A stretch of DNA of 64,000 bases from the NCBI RefSeq assembly GCF_036345995.1, contig NZ_CP107796.1, positions 2,046,001-2,110,000 of the forward strand. The letters run 5' to 3'. This stretch comes from Streptomyces sp. NBC_00557. Lineage in GTDB: Bacteria > Actinomycetota > Actinomycetes > Streptomycetales > Streptomycetaceae. Every line of letters begins with the position of its first letter. Position 1 is the stretch's first letter. Shown here in pieces: positions 9,382 to 18,064 of the stretch. The notes beneath the pieces are model-generated. The model did not search any database, was not told the origin of the DNA, and worked only from the letters and a program-made list of their open reading frames with translations. The position numbers and the translations under genes were made by a program.

Positions 9382-11228
9382 GCGGCGCCCTCGGGCAGGC
9401 GGACCGGCTCGCCCCAGGTCGGCAGGGACACATAGGTGGCTCCGTCGCGGAACAGCAGGCCGAGGTCATGGGCCTGCCGGACCCACTCCGCCAGGGCCCG
9501 CGGCGTCGGTTCCGCGCCGCCGTCGGCGGTCAGCAGCCGGTGCAGGGCCCGGACGGTGCGGCCGTCCTGAAGGCGGCGCAGGGCCTCGGCCCGCCAGCCG
9601 GTGAAGCGGTGGACGGCCGGCGGCCGGCCGTGCCGGCGGTCGTGGACCACGAGGTGCTCCCCGTCCTCCTCGAACAGCAGCCGGGAGCCGGCGTGCCCGG
9701 CGCGCCACGCGACCACGGCGTCCCGCAGGCGCCGCTCGACCGGGCCGCCGATGCCGGCGTCCTCGGTGTCGAACAGGTAGACCAGGTCGGCGAGTTCGTC
9801 CTCGGGCAGCTGGTAGACGTGCTGGTACATCCGGGCCGGGCGGCGCTTGCCGAAGCCGAGGCCCGGGTCGGTGAAGTGCGGGCTGAACCGCTCCAGCTGG
9901 ATGCGGTGGGCGCCGCTCGGCGGCTGGAGGTGGACCAGCGCGGGGAGCTGGTCGATCACCGGGGTGTAGTCGTCGGCCGTCTCGCCGGGGAAGCCGTAGA
10001 GGAGGTTCCAGGAGCAGGTCAGGGCGTGGTTCTCGCACTCGCGCAGGGTGCGGACGTTGCGCGCGCCGGTGACACCCTTGTCCATCAGGTCCAGCACCCG
10101 GCTGCCCAGGCTCTCGATGCCGGGCTGGATGTGCACGGCGCCGGACTCGCCGAGGAGCTTCAGCTGGGCGGCGGTGAGGTTGGACTTGACCTCGTAGTGC
10201 AGCCGCAGGTCCCAGCCGCTTGCCACCACGCGGGGCAGGAAGTCGCGGAAGTAGGCCATGTCGATGATGTTGTCGACGGTGACCACGTCGAGGACGCGGT
10301 GCCGGCGCACCAGCCGGTCGATCTCCGCCCACAGCCGCTCCCCCGGCTTGGCGCGGAAGGTCATGGCGGAGCCGTTGAGCCCGCAGAAGGTGCAGTGGTG
10401 CTTCTCGCCCCACCAGCAGCCGCGGGCGCCCTCCACGACGAGCTTCGGGTGGACGTACTCCCGCACCGGGGAGGCGTCCAGCGCGGCCTGCCACTGGTCG
10501 TAGTCGGGTGCGGGGATGTCGGCCGGGGCCACGGTCCGCCGGGCGGCGGGGTTGGCGCGCGAGACCGGTCCGTCCCACCAGCACAGGCCCGGCACGTCGA
10601 CGGGGTCGGTGCCGTCCGCCAGGTGCCGCAACAGGGCCGGGAGGGCGTACTCGGCCTCGCCGCGGACCACGTGGTCGACGAAGGGGTGGTTGCGGTGCAG
10701 GGCGTGGCCCATCGGCCCGTCGCAGTTGCTGCCGCCGAAGACCACCGTCAACTCCGGCCGCCTGCGCTTGAGTTCGCGGGCGAGCGCGAGGGAGGCGACG
10801 TTCTGCATGAAGGTGCTGGTGAACCCGACGACGTCCGGCCGGGCCGCCAGCACCTCCTCGGCGCAGGCGGCGACGAACGCGGCGGCGTACGGCCGCATGG
10901 CGACGGCGGTGCCGATGAAGACGTCCCGCTCGGCGGCGTAGGCGCGCAGCCGGGCCAGGCCCCAGTCCGGGTCGTCGTACAGGACGCCGGAGAAGACCCA
11001 GTCGCCGAGGCCGTGGAAGACGGCGTCGCTGCCGACGGAGACGTAGTCGTGCGGCCGCAGCCGGCCGCCGGAGCGCTCCAGCAGGAACTCCGCCCAGCGC
11101 AGCGAGCCGTGGAACTCGGTCACCTCGGCGCCGGGTTCGGCGCGCCGGACCAGCCGGTTCAGCAGGCCGAGCTGGAGCGAGGGCAGGTCGAGCGGATGCC
11201 AGGGCATCGTGACCAGGTGGACGCGCAT
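9378..11228 (-). CDS. cobalamin-type radical SAM C-methyltransferase for RiPP maturation (rSAM_ocin_1-like)
   Basis: This 616-residue protein has an N-terminal Rossmann-like B12-binding region (about 1-210) with VGFTSTF and VVFGGSN segments. A radical SAM domain follows, whose cluster cysteines are C271, C279 and C282. The spacing is CX7CX2C instead of CX3CX2C; to my recollection this unusual spacing also occurs in PoyC-type peptide C-methyltransferases. The C-terminal ~180 residues resemble the accessory region of ribosomal-peptide maturation radical SAM protein 1. The start ATG at 11228 lies two bases after the stop of a 28-codon ORF, and the gene overlaps the DUF5825-like gene. It likely methylates unactivated carbons of a small peptide. 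Confidence 0.85.
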   Translation of the reverse strand: MRVHLVTMPWHPLDLPSLQLGLLNRLVRRAEPGAEVTEFHGSLRWAEFLLERSGGRLRPHDYVSVGSDAVFHGLGDWVFSGVLYDDPDWGLARLRAYAAERDVFIGTAVAMRPYAAAFVAACAEEVLAARPDVVGFTSTFMQNVASLALARELKRRRPELTVVFGGSNCDGPMGHALHRNHPFVDHVVRGEAEYALPALLRHLADGTDPVDVPGLCWWDGPVSRANPAARRTVAPADIPAPDYDQWQAALDASPVREYVHPKLVVEGARGCWWGEKHHCTFCGLNGSAMTFRAKPGERLWAEIDRLVRRHRVLDVVTVDNIIDMAYFRDFLPRVVASGWDLRLHYEVKSNLTAAQLKLLGESGAVHIQPGIESLGSRVLDLMDKGVTGARNVRTLRECENHALTCSWNLLYGFPGETADDYTPVIDQLPALVHLQPPSGAHRIQLERFSPHFTDPGLGFGKRRPARMYQHVYQLPEDELADLVYLFDTEDAGIGGPVERRLRDAVVAWRAGHAGSRLLFEEDGEHLVVHDRRHGRPPAVHRFTGWRAEALRRLQDGRTVRALHRLLTADGGAEPTPRALAEWVRQAHDLGLLFRDGATYVSLPTWGEPVRLPEGAA

Positions 11229-11230
11229 GC

Positions 11231-11317
11231 TCAGCGGGTCGGCCGCTTCTCCAGGATCGCGGGCCGACGCCCGGTGCCGCGCTCCTCCTCGCGGACCACG
11301 ACCTTCTTGATCTCCAT
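11231..11317 (-). CDS. putative RiPP precursor peptide, 28 residues
   Basis: A 28-codon ORF with an excellent ribosome site (GGGGAGGAA, 5 bases before the ATG at 11317). It ends two bases before the radical SAM start, which is the position expected for a precursor. The peptide begins MEIKKVVVREEER, has a GTG linker at residues 14-16, and ends with a basic half containing P19, AIL (20-22), P26 and a terminal TR. It has no Cys or Ser, so thioether or lanthionine chemistry is excluded. C-methylation of Val, Ile, Leu, Pro or Arg carbons would be possible. The ORF and its translation signals are seen; precursor function is inference from context. Confidence 0.65.
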   Translation of the reverse strand: MEIKKVVVREEERGTGRRPAILEKRPTR

Positions 11318-11346
11318 GCCGGTTCCTCCCCGTCGCAGCGCGAACA

Positions 11347-11399
11347 CCCTTGTGCCGCAGCCGTCCACCATATGGACAGATGTGTGAGCGACACAAGGG
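11347..11399. promoter_or_regulatory. nested inverted repeat upstream of the putative RiPP operon
   Basis: CCCTTGTG (11347-11354) and CACAAGGG (11392-11399) are perfect inverted arms. Inside them GTCCA-CCATA-TGGAC forms a second dyad. On the minus strand a possible promoter (TTGTGT, 18 bases, TATGGT) overlaps the element about 60-70 bases before the precursor start. It lies in the only gap between pnkp and the precursor ORF, so an operator is plausible. Confidence 0.45.
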
Positions 11400-11430
11400 C
11401 GTTGTGTGACGGAGAGGAGGCCGGCGCCGG

Positions 11431-13974
11431 CTACAGGCGCGGGTCGACCGGCTCGGACTCCAGGGCGAGCACCCCGAACACCGCCTCGTGCACCCGCCAC
11501 AGCGGCTCGCCGTCCGCGAGCCGGTCCAGGGCCTCCAGGCCGAGGGCGTACTCGCGCAGCGCGAGGGACCGCTTGTGGTTCAGGAACCGCTGCCGCAGCC
11601 TGGCGAGGTTGTCCGGGCGGGTGTACTCGGGGCCGTAGATGATCCGCAGGTACTCCCGGCCCCGGCACTTGACGCCGGGCTGCACCAGCCGCCCGTCGCC
11701 GTTGCGGACCAGGGCGCCGACCGGCTTGACGACCATGCCCTCGCCGCCCCGGCCGGTCATCTCCAGCCACCAGTCGACGCCCGCGCGCACCGACTCGGGG
11801 TCTGCCGTGTCGACGTACAGCCGCCGGGTGGTCTGCAGCAGTCCGGTGCCGTCGTGCTCCACCAGCCGGTCGATCAGGGCCAGTTGCTCGTCGTGCGGCA
11901 GCGCGGCGAGGCTGCGGCCCTGGACGGCCGGCAGCTGGAAGGGGGCCAGGCGTACGCCGTCCAGGCCGTCGGTGGTCCAGCAGTAGCGGCGGTAGGCGGC
12001 GGTGAACGCGGCCGCGTCGGCGGCGCGCTCCCGCTGCCGCTCCAGCAGGGCGCCCACGTCCGCGCCCCGTGCCCGGGCGGCCTCCAGGGCGGCCAGCGCG
12101 CCCGGGAACACCGCGCCGGACGCGGCGCCGACTGCGGCGTACTGGCTGCGCAGCAGGCCGGAGGCCTTCAGCGACCACGGCATCAGCTCGGCGTCCAGCA
12201 GCAGCCAGTCGGTGGCCAGTTCGTCCCACAGCCCGGCGCTGTCGACCGCCGAGCGGAGCCTGCCGAGGATCTCCTCGGTCACCTTCCCGTCGTCGAAGAA
12301 CGGCCGGCCGGTACGGGTGTACAGCGACCCGGTGGGACCCTCCGCGCCGAACCGCCTGCGGGCCGTCTCCGCGTCCCGGCACACCAGGGCCACCGCCCGC
12401 GAGCCCATGTGCTTCTCCTCGCACACGACCCGCGCGACGCCGTCCGCCGCGTACTGCGCGAAGGCCTCCTCGGGGTGCTCCAGGTAGCCCTCGACCCGCG
12501 AGGTCGCCGTCGGCGCCATGGTCGGCGGCAGGTACGGCAGCAGGCGCGGGTCGATCGCGAAGCGGCTCATGACCTCCAGGGCCGCCGCCGCGTTCTCCTC
12601 GCGGACCGCCACCCGGCCGGCGTGCCGGGTCTCCACGGCCCGGCGGCCGTACACGTCCGCCAGGTCCAGCGGCCGGCCGTCGTGCCCGCCGGGCGCCTCG
12701 GAGCGCAGCGGCTTCGCCGGCTCGTACCAGACCCGCTCGGCCGGTACGTCGACCAGTTCGCGCTCCGGCCAGCGCAGCGCGGTCAGCTTGCCGCCGAAGA
12801 CGGCGCCGGTGTCCAGGCAGATGGTGTTGTTGAGCCAGGTGGCCTCGGGGACCGGGGTGTGGCCGTAGACCACCGCCGCGCGGCCCCGGTAGTCCTCCGC
12901 CCAGGGGTAGCGCACCGGCAGCCCGAACTCGTCGGTCTCGCCGGTGGTGTCGCCGTACAGGGCGTGCGAGCGGACCCGGCCGGAGGTGCGGCCGTGGTAC
13001 TTCTCGGGCAGGCCGGCGTGGCAGACGACCAGCCTGCCGCCGTCGAGGACGTAGTGGCTGACCAGTCCCGCGAGGAACGCGCGGACCCGCTCCCTGAACT
13101 CGTCGCTCTCGCCCTCCATCTGCGCGATGGTCTCGGCGAGCCCGTGGGTGTGCTGGACCTTGCGGCCCTTGAGGTAGCGGCCGTACTTGTTCTCGTGGTT
13201 GCCGGGCACGCACAGGGCGTTGCCCGACTCGGCCATCGCCATCACCCGGCGCAGCACGCCCGGGGTGTCCGGGCCGCGGTCGACCAGGTCGCCGACGAAC
13301 ACGGCGGTACGGCCCTCGGGGTGCACGCCGTCGGCGTAGCCCAGCTTGGCGAGCAGCGCCTCCAGTTCGGCGGAGCAGCCGTGGACGTCACCGATGATGT
13401 CGAAGGGGCCGGTGAGGTGGGTCAGGTCGTTGAACCGCTTCTCCGTGACGACGGTGGCGTTCTCGGCCTCCTCGACCCCGCGCAGCACGTGCACCTTGCG
13501 GAAGCCCTCGCGCTCCAGGTGGCGCAGGGACCGGCGCAGTTCGCGGATGTGGCGCTGGATGACCCGGCGGGGCATGTCGGCGCGGTCGGTGCGGGCCGCG
13601 TTGCGCTCGGCGCACACCTCCTCCGGTATGTCGAGCACGATGGCGATGGGCAGCACGTCGTACTGCTTGGCCAGGTCGATCAGCTGACGCCGGGCGTCCT
13701 GCTGCACGCTGGTGGCGTCGACGACGGTGCGGCGGCCGGCGGCCAGCCGCTTGCCGGCGATGTAGTGCAGCACGTCGAAGGCGTCGCGGGACGCGCTCTG
13801 GTCGTTCTCGTCGTCGGCGACCAGTCCGCGGCAGAAGTCGGAGGAGATCACCTCGGTCGGTTTGAAGTGCCGGCGGGCGAAGGTGGACTTGCCGGAGCCG
13901 GAGGCGCCGACGAGCACGACGAGGGAGAGGTCGGTGACGGGGAGCACCCGCCCCTGCTTCCGCGGCTCGGTCAT
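11431..13974 (-). CDS. pnkp: polynucleotide kinase-phosphatase-ligase for RNA repair (bacterial Pnkp)
   Basis: This 847-residue protein has the three-module layout of bacterial Pnkp. The N-terminal kinase carries P-loop GASGSGKS at residues 23-30. The central metallophosphoesterase shows GDVHG, GDLVDRGPD and GNHE motifs. The C-terminal ligase-like adenylyltransferase has the KxxG motif KHMG, with Lys521 as the expected AMP-accepting residue. Together with Hen1 it heals and seals broken RNA, for example ribotoxin-cleaved tRNA (family knowledge). Its ATG overlaps the hen1 stop codon (ATGA), so the two are coupled. Length is normal. Confidence 0.93.
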   Translation of the reverse strand: MTEPRKQGRVLPVTDLSLVVLVGASGSGKSTFARRHFKPTEVISSDFCRGLVADDENDQSASRDAFDVLHYIAGKRLAAGRRTVVDATSVQQDARRQLIDLAKQYDVLPIAIVLDIPEEVCAERNAARTDRADMPRRVIQRHIRELRRSLRHLEREGFRKVHVLRGVEEAENATVVTEKRFNDLTHLTGPFDIIGDVHGCSAELEALLAKLGYADGVHPEGRTAVFVGDLVDRGPDTPGVLRRVMAMAESGNALCVPGNHENKYGRYLKGRKVQHTHGLAETIAQMEGESDEFRERVRAFLAGLVSHYVLDGGRLVVCHAGLPEKYHGRTSGRVRSHALYGDTTGETDEFGLPVRYPWAEDYRGRAAVVYGHTPVPEATWLNNTICLDTGAVFGGKLTALRWPERELVDVPAERVWYEPAKPLRSEAPGGHDGRPLDLADVYGRRAVETRHAGRVAVREENAAAALEVMSRFAIDPRLLPYLPPTMAPTATSRVEGYLEHPEEAFAQYAADGVARVVCEEKHMGSRAVALVCRDAETARRRFGAEGPTGSLYTRTGRPFFDDGKVTEEILGRLRSAVDSAGLWDELATDWLLLDAELMPWSLKASGLLRSQYAAVGAASGAVFPGALAALEAARARGADVGALLERQRERAADAAAFTAAYRRYCWTTDGLDGVRLAPFQLPAVQGRSLAALPHDEQLALIDRLVEHDGTGLLQTTRRLYVDTADPESVRAGVDWWLEMTGRGGEGMVVKPVGALVRNGDGRLVQPGVKCRGREYLRIIYGPEYTRPDNLARLRQRFLNHKRSLALREYALGLEALDRLADGEPLWRVHEAVFGVLALESEPVDPRL

Positions 13975-15554
13975 GCGGCCTTCGCCTCCTTCTCGGTCTT
14001 CTCGGTGTCGATCGTGAACACGGCCATCTGCGTGGGCGGGCCGACCTCGGGGTCGTCCGGTCCGACGGGCGCGAACCGCACGGTGTAGCCGTGCCGTCCG
14101 GCCACCGCCTGCGCCCAGGCGCGGAACTCCTCGCGCGTCCACTCGAAGCGGTGGTCGCCGTGCCGGGTGTGCCCGGCGGGCAGGGTCTCCCAGCGGACGT
14201 TGTACTCGACGTTCGGGGTGGTCACGAGGGCGGTGCGCGGGCGGGCGTGCCCGAACACGGCGTACTCCAGGGCGGGCAGCCGGGGCAGGTCCAGGTGCTC
14301 GATCACCTCGCTGAGCACGGCGGCGTCGTAGCCCTTGAGCCGGTTGTCGGTGTAGGCGAGCGAGCCCTGCACGAGCTTGACGCGGGACGCCTGCCGCTCG
14401 CCCATGCGGTCGAGCCTGAGCCGCCGGGAGGCGATGGTGAGCGCCCGCACGGACACGTCGACGCCCAGGATCTCGGTGAACCGGACGTCCTTGAGCAGCT
14501 CCCGGACCAGTTCGCCCTGCCCGCAGCCGAGGTCGAGGACGCGGGAGGCGCCGTGGTCGCGCAGGGCGGCGAGGATCGCCTCGCGGCGCTGGACGGCGAG
14601 CGGGGCCGGCCTCTCCCCGGGCCCGGCCTCCCCGGCGTCCGCCTCCCCGCGCCGCGTCGCCTCGGCCCCTGTCCCCTCGGCCTCTGTCCTGTCGGCCCCA
14701 TTCCCCTCGGCTTCTGTCGCCTCGGCATCCGCCCCGGTGTCCTCCGGGACGGCGTTGTCGATCTCCTCGACCTCGCTGTCGTCGGCCTCGGCCAGGCGGA
14801 CCAGTTCCAGCCGCTCCATCGCCTGCCGGGTGAGCGACCAGCGGCGGGAGAGATACCGGCTGGTGATCAGCTTCTGCTCCGGGTGGCCCGGCAGCCAGCC
14901 CTCACCGGCCCGCAGCAGCTTGTCGACCTCCTCGGAGGAGACCCAGTAGTGCTTGGCGTCGTCCAGGACCGGCAGCAGGACGTACAGATGGCGCAGGGCC
15001 GCGGCGAGGGTCAGGACCTCGGACTCCAGGACGAGACGCACATAGCGCGAGTCGCCCCACTCGGGGAACTCGGCGTCCAGGGCGACCGGTTCGGCGGCGA
15101 CCGTCCAGCCCAGCGGCTGGAAGAGCCGCCGTACCAGCTCCGCTCCGCCACGGGCGGGCAGCGCGGGCACCTCGATGCGCAACGGCCTCGGCTGCTCGGG
15201 GAGTTCGGGCCTGGCGTGGCAGGTGCCTTTCATCGCGCTGGAGAACACGCCGCTGAGCGCCACCGCGAGCAGCGACGAGGCCGCGTAGGGGCGGTCGTTG
15301 ACGTACTGGGCGAGGGCCGCGTCGGGGGCGCCGCCGCGGCCCTTGCCCTTGCCCCGCCGGAGCAGCGCGAGCGTGTCGACCTCCAGCAGCAGCGCGGCCG
15401 TGCAGCGCCGGTCGTCCGCCTCGGGGTAGAAGACGTGCGCCGTGCCGTACGACGTGGAGAACTTCTGCGCCTTGTGGGGGTGCTTGTGCAGCAGGTACCC
15501 GAGGTCGGTGGCCGGGTGGGCGGCGTCGCCGCGCGTGGAGATCGTCAGGAACAC
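13971..15554 (-). CDS. hen1: 3'-terminal RNA ribose 2'-O-methyltransferase Hen1
   Basis: A 527-residue bacterial Hen1. The N-terminal half (about 1-240) is the Pnkp-interacting, ligase-activating region. The C-terminal half is a Rossmann methyltransferase with VLDLGCGQGE and the metal-binding EVIEH...H pattern used on RNA 3' ends. Between them lies an acidic, repetitive linker (about residues 245-305, roughly 14640-14820) built of degenerate EAEG/GA units, longer than I expect for the family. It starts with GTG at 15554 after a GGAAGA purine run. It methylates the repair junction before Pnkp sealing, protecting against recleavage (family knowledge). Confidence 0.92.
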   Translation of the reverse strand: MFLTISTRGDAAHPATDLGYLLHKHPHKAQKFSTSYGTAHVFYPEADDRRCTAALLLEVDTLALLRRGKGKGRGGAPDAALAQYVNDRPYAASSLLAVALSGVFSSAMKGTCHARPELPEQPRPLRIEVPALPARGGAELVRRLFQPLGWTVAAEPVALDAEFPEWGDSRYVRLVLESEVLTLAAALRHLYVLLPVLDDAKHYWVSSEEVDKLLRAGEGWLPGHPEQKLITSRYLSRRWSLTRQAMERLELVRLAEADDSEVEEIDNAVPEDTGADAEATEAEGNGADRTEAEGTGAEATRRGEADAGEAGPGERPAPLAVQRREAILAALRDHGASRVLDLGCGQGELVRELLKDVRFTEILGVDVSVRALTIASRRLRLDRMGERQASRVKLVQGSLAYTDNRLKGYDAAVLSEVIEHLDLPRLPALEYAVFGHARPRTALVTTPNVEYNVRWETLPAGHTRHGDHRFEWTREEFRAWAQAVAGRHGYTVRFAPVGPDDPEVGPPTQMAVFTIDTEKTEKEAKAA

Positions 15555-15616
15555 GCGTCCGAGTCTTCCGGTATCCAGCCGCGCCGACCACCGGTTTTCT
15601 CACCGTGCACCGGTGG

Positions 15617-16558
15617 TCACGACGCGTGGCCGGCGATCTTCCGCGCCGTCCGCACCGCCCGCTCGTCGGCCGCCCGCAGCGCGTCGAGGCTCTGCCGGTG
15701 CCGGGCGATGGCGGCCTTCTGCGTCCGGACTTCCACGGCGTGGACGGCGGGGACGTAGCCGGTGCGGAGCTTGCAGCGGGCGTCGGCGGTCGCCGTCTTC
15801 CTCTCCTTCTCCGACGGCTCGGTGTGCCCGAACCAGTCGGAGTCGGAGGTGGCCTTCTCCGGGGTGGCGTAGCGGAAGCCCTGCTTCCTCATGCAGGCCG
15901 ACCATGCACGGTCCGCCTTCTTCCAGGCGGGGTCCTTGCTCGCCTGCGCGCGGGAGTCGTGCCAGAGTTCGAGGGCGAGCGAGTAGTAGCCGGACAGCTT
16001 GATGCCGGCGACCTCGGTCGCCTTGGGCGGGGCGCCGTAGATCTTCCGCATCGCCTGGCCCAGGCAGCCGCCCTCGGGGATGCGGTGCCCGTGGGTGACG
16101 TGGCTGTCGCCGGGCCGGAAGGATCCGGTGAGCGCGGCGTACTGGTCGGCGGGCCACCTCTGGTACCGGCCGGCGGAGTCCGGCGTGCGGTTGTGGTAGC
16201 CGTGTTCGGCGGCCAGGTCGGGGTCGACGACGCCGTACGGCGTGTCGTCGCCGGGCATGTCGGCGTCCTCCGTGATCGTGTCCTGCCGGACCGGGTCGGT
16301 CGACGCGACGGCCTCGGTGTCGAGCGCCGCGAATCCGGTGAAGCCCAGCCGGACCATGCACTGCTTCCCGAGGATCCACTGGGCCCTGCCGACGGCCTTC
16401 GCGCCGTCCGACCCGCGATCCGGGACGTAGGCGTGCAGCGGGAGCGCGGCCATGGTGTCGAGGCCGCGGGCCTTGTCGGCGGGGTCGTCGTGACCGGCGA
16501 ACTGGCAGGCCGACAGGGCGAACAGGCCGGTGAGGGCGAGGGGGAGGACTCTGCGCAC
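15617..16558 (-). CDS. secreted lipoprotein of unknown function
   Basis: A 313-residue protein beginning with a basic residue pair and a hydrophobic segment that ends in the lipobox LSAC, with the lipidated Cys at residue 18. The mature part has several cysteines in conserved-looking contexts (GKQCMVRLGF, EGGCLGQAM, ACMRKQGF), which could form disulfides outside the membrane. The start is GTG at 16558. No enzyme motif was recognised. It has its own 5' region behind a strong terminator and ends 62 bases before hen1, so read-through into hen1-pnkp is possible. Confidence 0.8.
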   Translation of the reverse strand: MRRVLPLALTGLFALSACQFAGHDDPADKARGLDTMAALPLHAYVPDRGSDGAKAVGRAQWILGKQCMVRLGFTGFAALDTEAVASTDPVRQDTITEDADMPGDDTPYGVVDPDLAAEHGYHNRTPDSAGRYQRWPADQYAALTGSFRPGDSHVTHGHRIPEGGCLGQAMRKIYGAPPKATEVAGIKLSGYYSLALELWHDSRAQASKDPAWKKADRAWSACMRKQGFRYATPEKATSDSDWFGHTEPSEKERKTATADARCKLRTGYVPAVHAVEVRTQKAAIARHRQSLDALRAADERAVRTARKIAGHAS

Positions 16559-16697
16559 CCGGCCATCCGATCAGGTCCCGATCACGGACGCCGTGATGGA
16601 ACCCACAGTTCCGGCACATCGACTTCACCGATGTCTCACGAAGGCCCCGGTGGGATCGGCCTCCGCGAGATGGTGTGAGCCCGCGGGAGGAGTCGCG

Positions 16698-16734
16698 GGC
16701 CCCGTGACCGGAGTCGGGTTCCGGTCACGGGGCC
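16698..16734 (-). terminator. strong hairpin terminator downstream of the LLM oxidoreductase gene
   Basis: A perfect 15-bp stem (GGCCCCGTGACCGGA and its complement) with a 7-base loop lies 60 bases after the oxidoreductase stop codon. It has no U-run, as is common for Streptomyces terminators. Confidence 0.75.
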
Positions 16735-16793
16735 GTCGTCACGGCGGATCGTCACGGTGGGGTCGGGTCCGCCTTCCCGGGCGGTCGTGCGCC

Positions 16794-17717
16794 CTACGGC
16801 AGCTGTGCCTGGACCTGTGCGGAGATCAGTTCCAGGTGGTCCAGGTCGTGGAGGTCCAGGATCTGCAGATAGATCCGCCGGGACCCGATCTCGGCGTACC
16901 GGCCGATCTTGTCGACGACCTCGGCCGGGGAGCCGGCCAGGCCGTTGGCCTTCAGTTCGTCCACCTCGCGGCCGATCGCGGCGGCGCGGCGGGCGACCTC
17001 CCGGTCGTCCCGGCCGACGCAGACCACGAGCGCGTTGGAGTACGTCAGCGCGTCCGCGCCGCGGCCGGCCTCCTCGGCGGCGGCCCGCACCCGGCCGAAC
17101 TGCCGCGCGCTGTCCTCGACGGAGGCGAAGGGGATGTTGAACTCGTCCGCGTACTGCGCGGCCAGCCGCGGCGTACGGGTCGCGCCGTGGCCGCCGATGA
17201 GCACCGGGACCTTCTTCTGGGCGGGCTTGGGCAGCGCGGGCGAGTCGGTCAGGTCGTAGTACGTGCCGTGGAAGTCGAAGGTCTTGCCCACCTCGGTCGC
17301 CCACAGCCCGGTGATGATCGCCAGCTGCTCCTCCAGCCGGGCGAACTTCTCCTTCGGGAACGGGATGCCGTACGCCCGGTGCTCCTCCTCGAACCAGCCC
17401 GCGCCGAGGCCCAGCTCCACCCGGCCGCCGGACATCTGGTCGACCTGGGCGACCTGGATGGCGAGCACGCCGGGCAGCCGGAAGGTGCCGGCCGTCATCA
17501 GCGTGCCGAGGCGGATGCGGCGGGTCTCGCGGGCCAGGCCGGCCAGGGTGATCCAGGCGTCCGTGGGGCCGGGCAGGCCGTCGACGTTGCCCATGCGGAG
17601 GTAGTGGTCGGACCGGAAGAAGGCGTCGAAGCCGAGGTCCTCGGTCGCCTTCGCCACGGAGAGCAAGGTGTCGTAGGTGGCCCCCTGCTGGGGCTCGGTG
17701 AAGATTCGAAGGTCCAT
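16794..17717 (-). CDS. LLM-class F420-dependent oxidoreductase
   Basis: This 307-residue luciferase-like monooxygenase-fold protein shows typical landmarks. The RSDHY segment lies near residue 36, IRLGTLMTAGTFR is followed by VDQMSGGRVELGLGAGWFE, and VLIGGHG opens the second half. These are features of TIGR03560/TIGR03619-type F420-dependent enzymes; the substrate is unknown. The ATG at 17717 follows AGGAT. A stem-loop terminator lies downstream and there are no operon partners. Confidence 0.87.
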   Translation of the reverse strand: MDLRIFTEPQQGATYDTLLSVAKATEDLGFDAFFRSDHYLRMGNVDGLPGPTDAWITLAGLARETRRIRLGTLMTAGTFRLPGVLAIQVAQVDQMSGGRVELGLGAGWFEEEHRAYGIPFPKEKFARLEEQLAIITGLWATEVGKTFDFHGTYYDLTDSPALPKPAQKKVPVLIGGHGATRTPRLAAQYADEFNIPFASVEDSARQFGRVRAAAEEAGRGADALTYSNALVVCVGRDDREVARRAAAIGREVDELKANGLAGSPAEVVDKIGRYAEIGSRRIYLQILDLHDLDHLELISAQVQAQLP

Positions 17718-17841
17718 ACATCTATCCTGCACACCGCGTCCCCGGTCAACCTCATCGGTACCACCGCGACGGGGCGGTATCCGGGGGGCGAACCGTGAAG
17801 GCGGCAACCGCAGGTGAACGCGCAGGGCGCAATCGGCGGGT

Positions 17842-18042
17842 GAAACGCGAAGGGCGGTCAGCGGCCGAGGGAAACGCGAACGGCGGTCGGCGGCCGAGGG
17901 AAACGCGAAGGGCGGTCGGCGGCCGCGTGAAAGGCGAAGCAGGTCACCGGCCGGGAGAACTGCGAAGCACGGTCACCGGCCGGGAGAATCGCCAAGCACG
18001 GTCACCGGCTGGGAGAAACGTGAACGGCGGTCAGCGGCGGGT
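17842..18042. repeat. seven tandem ~29-bp degenerate repeats (minisatellite)
   Basis: Units start GAAACGCGAA or a variant and run 28-29 bp: 17842-17870, 17871-17899, 17900-17928, 17929-17956, 17957-17985, 17986-18014 and 18015-18042. Two more degenerate units may precede them from 17796. There are two sub-types: the outer units (1-3 and 7) contain GGCGGTC(A/G)GCGGC, while units 4-6 contain GGTCACCGGC. The array fills most of the 17718-18064 gap and ends 22 bases before the stop of the DUF6099-like gene. It is not CRISPR because there are no unique spacers. Confidence 0.8.
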
Positions 18043-18064
18043 GAGCAGCGTCCGGCGGGCCGGC

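Noticed and set aside
17842..18042. CRISPR array
   Set aside because: The repeats are directly adjacent with no unique spacers, and no cas gene is nearby.
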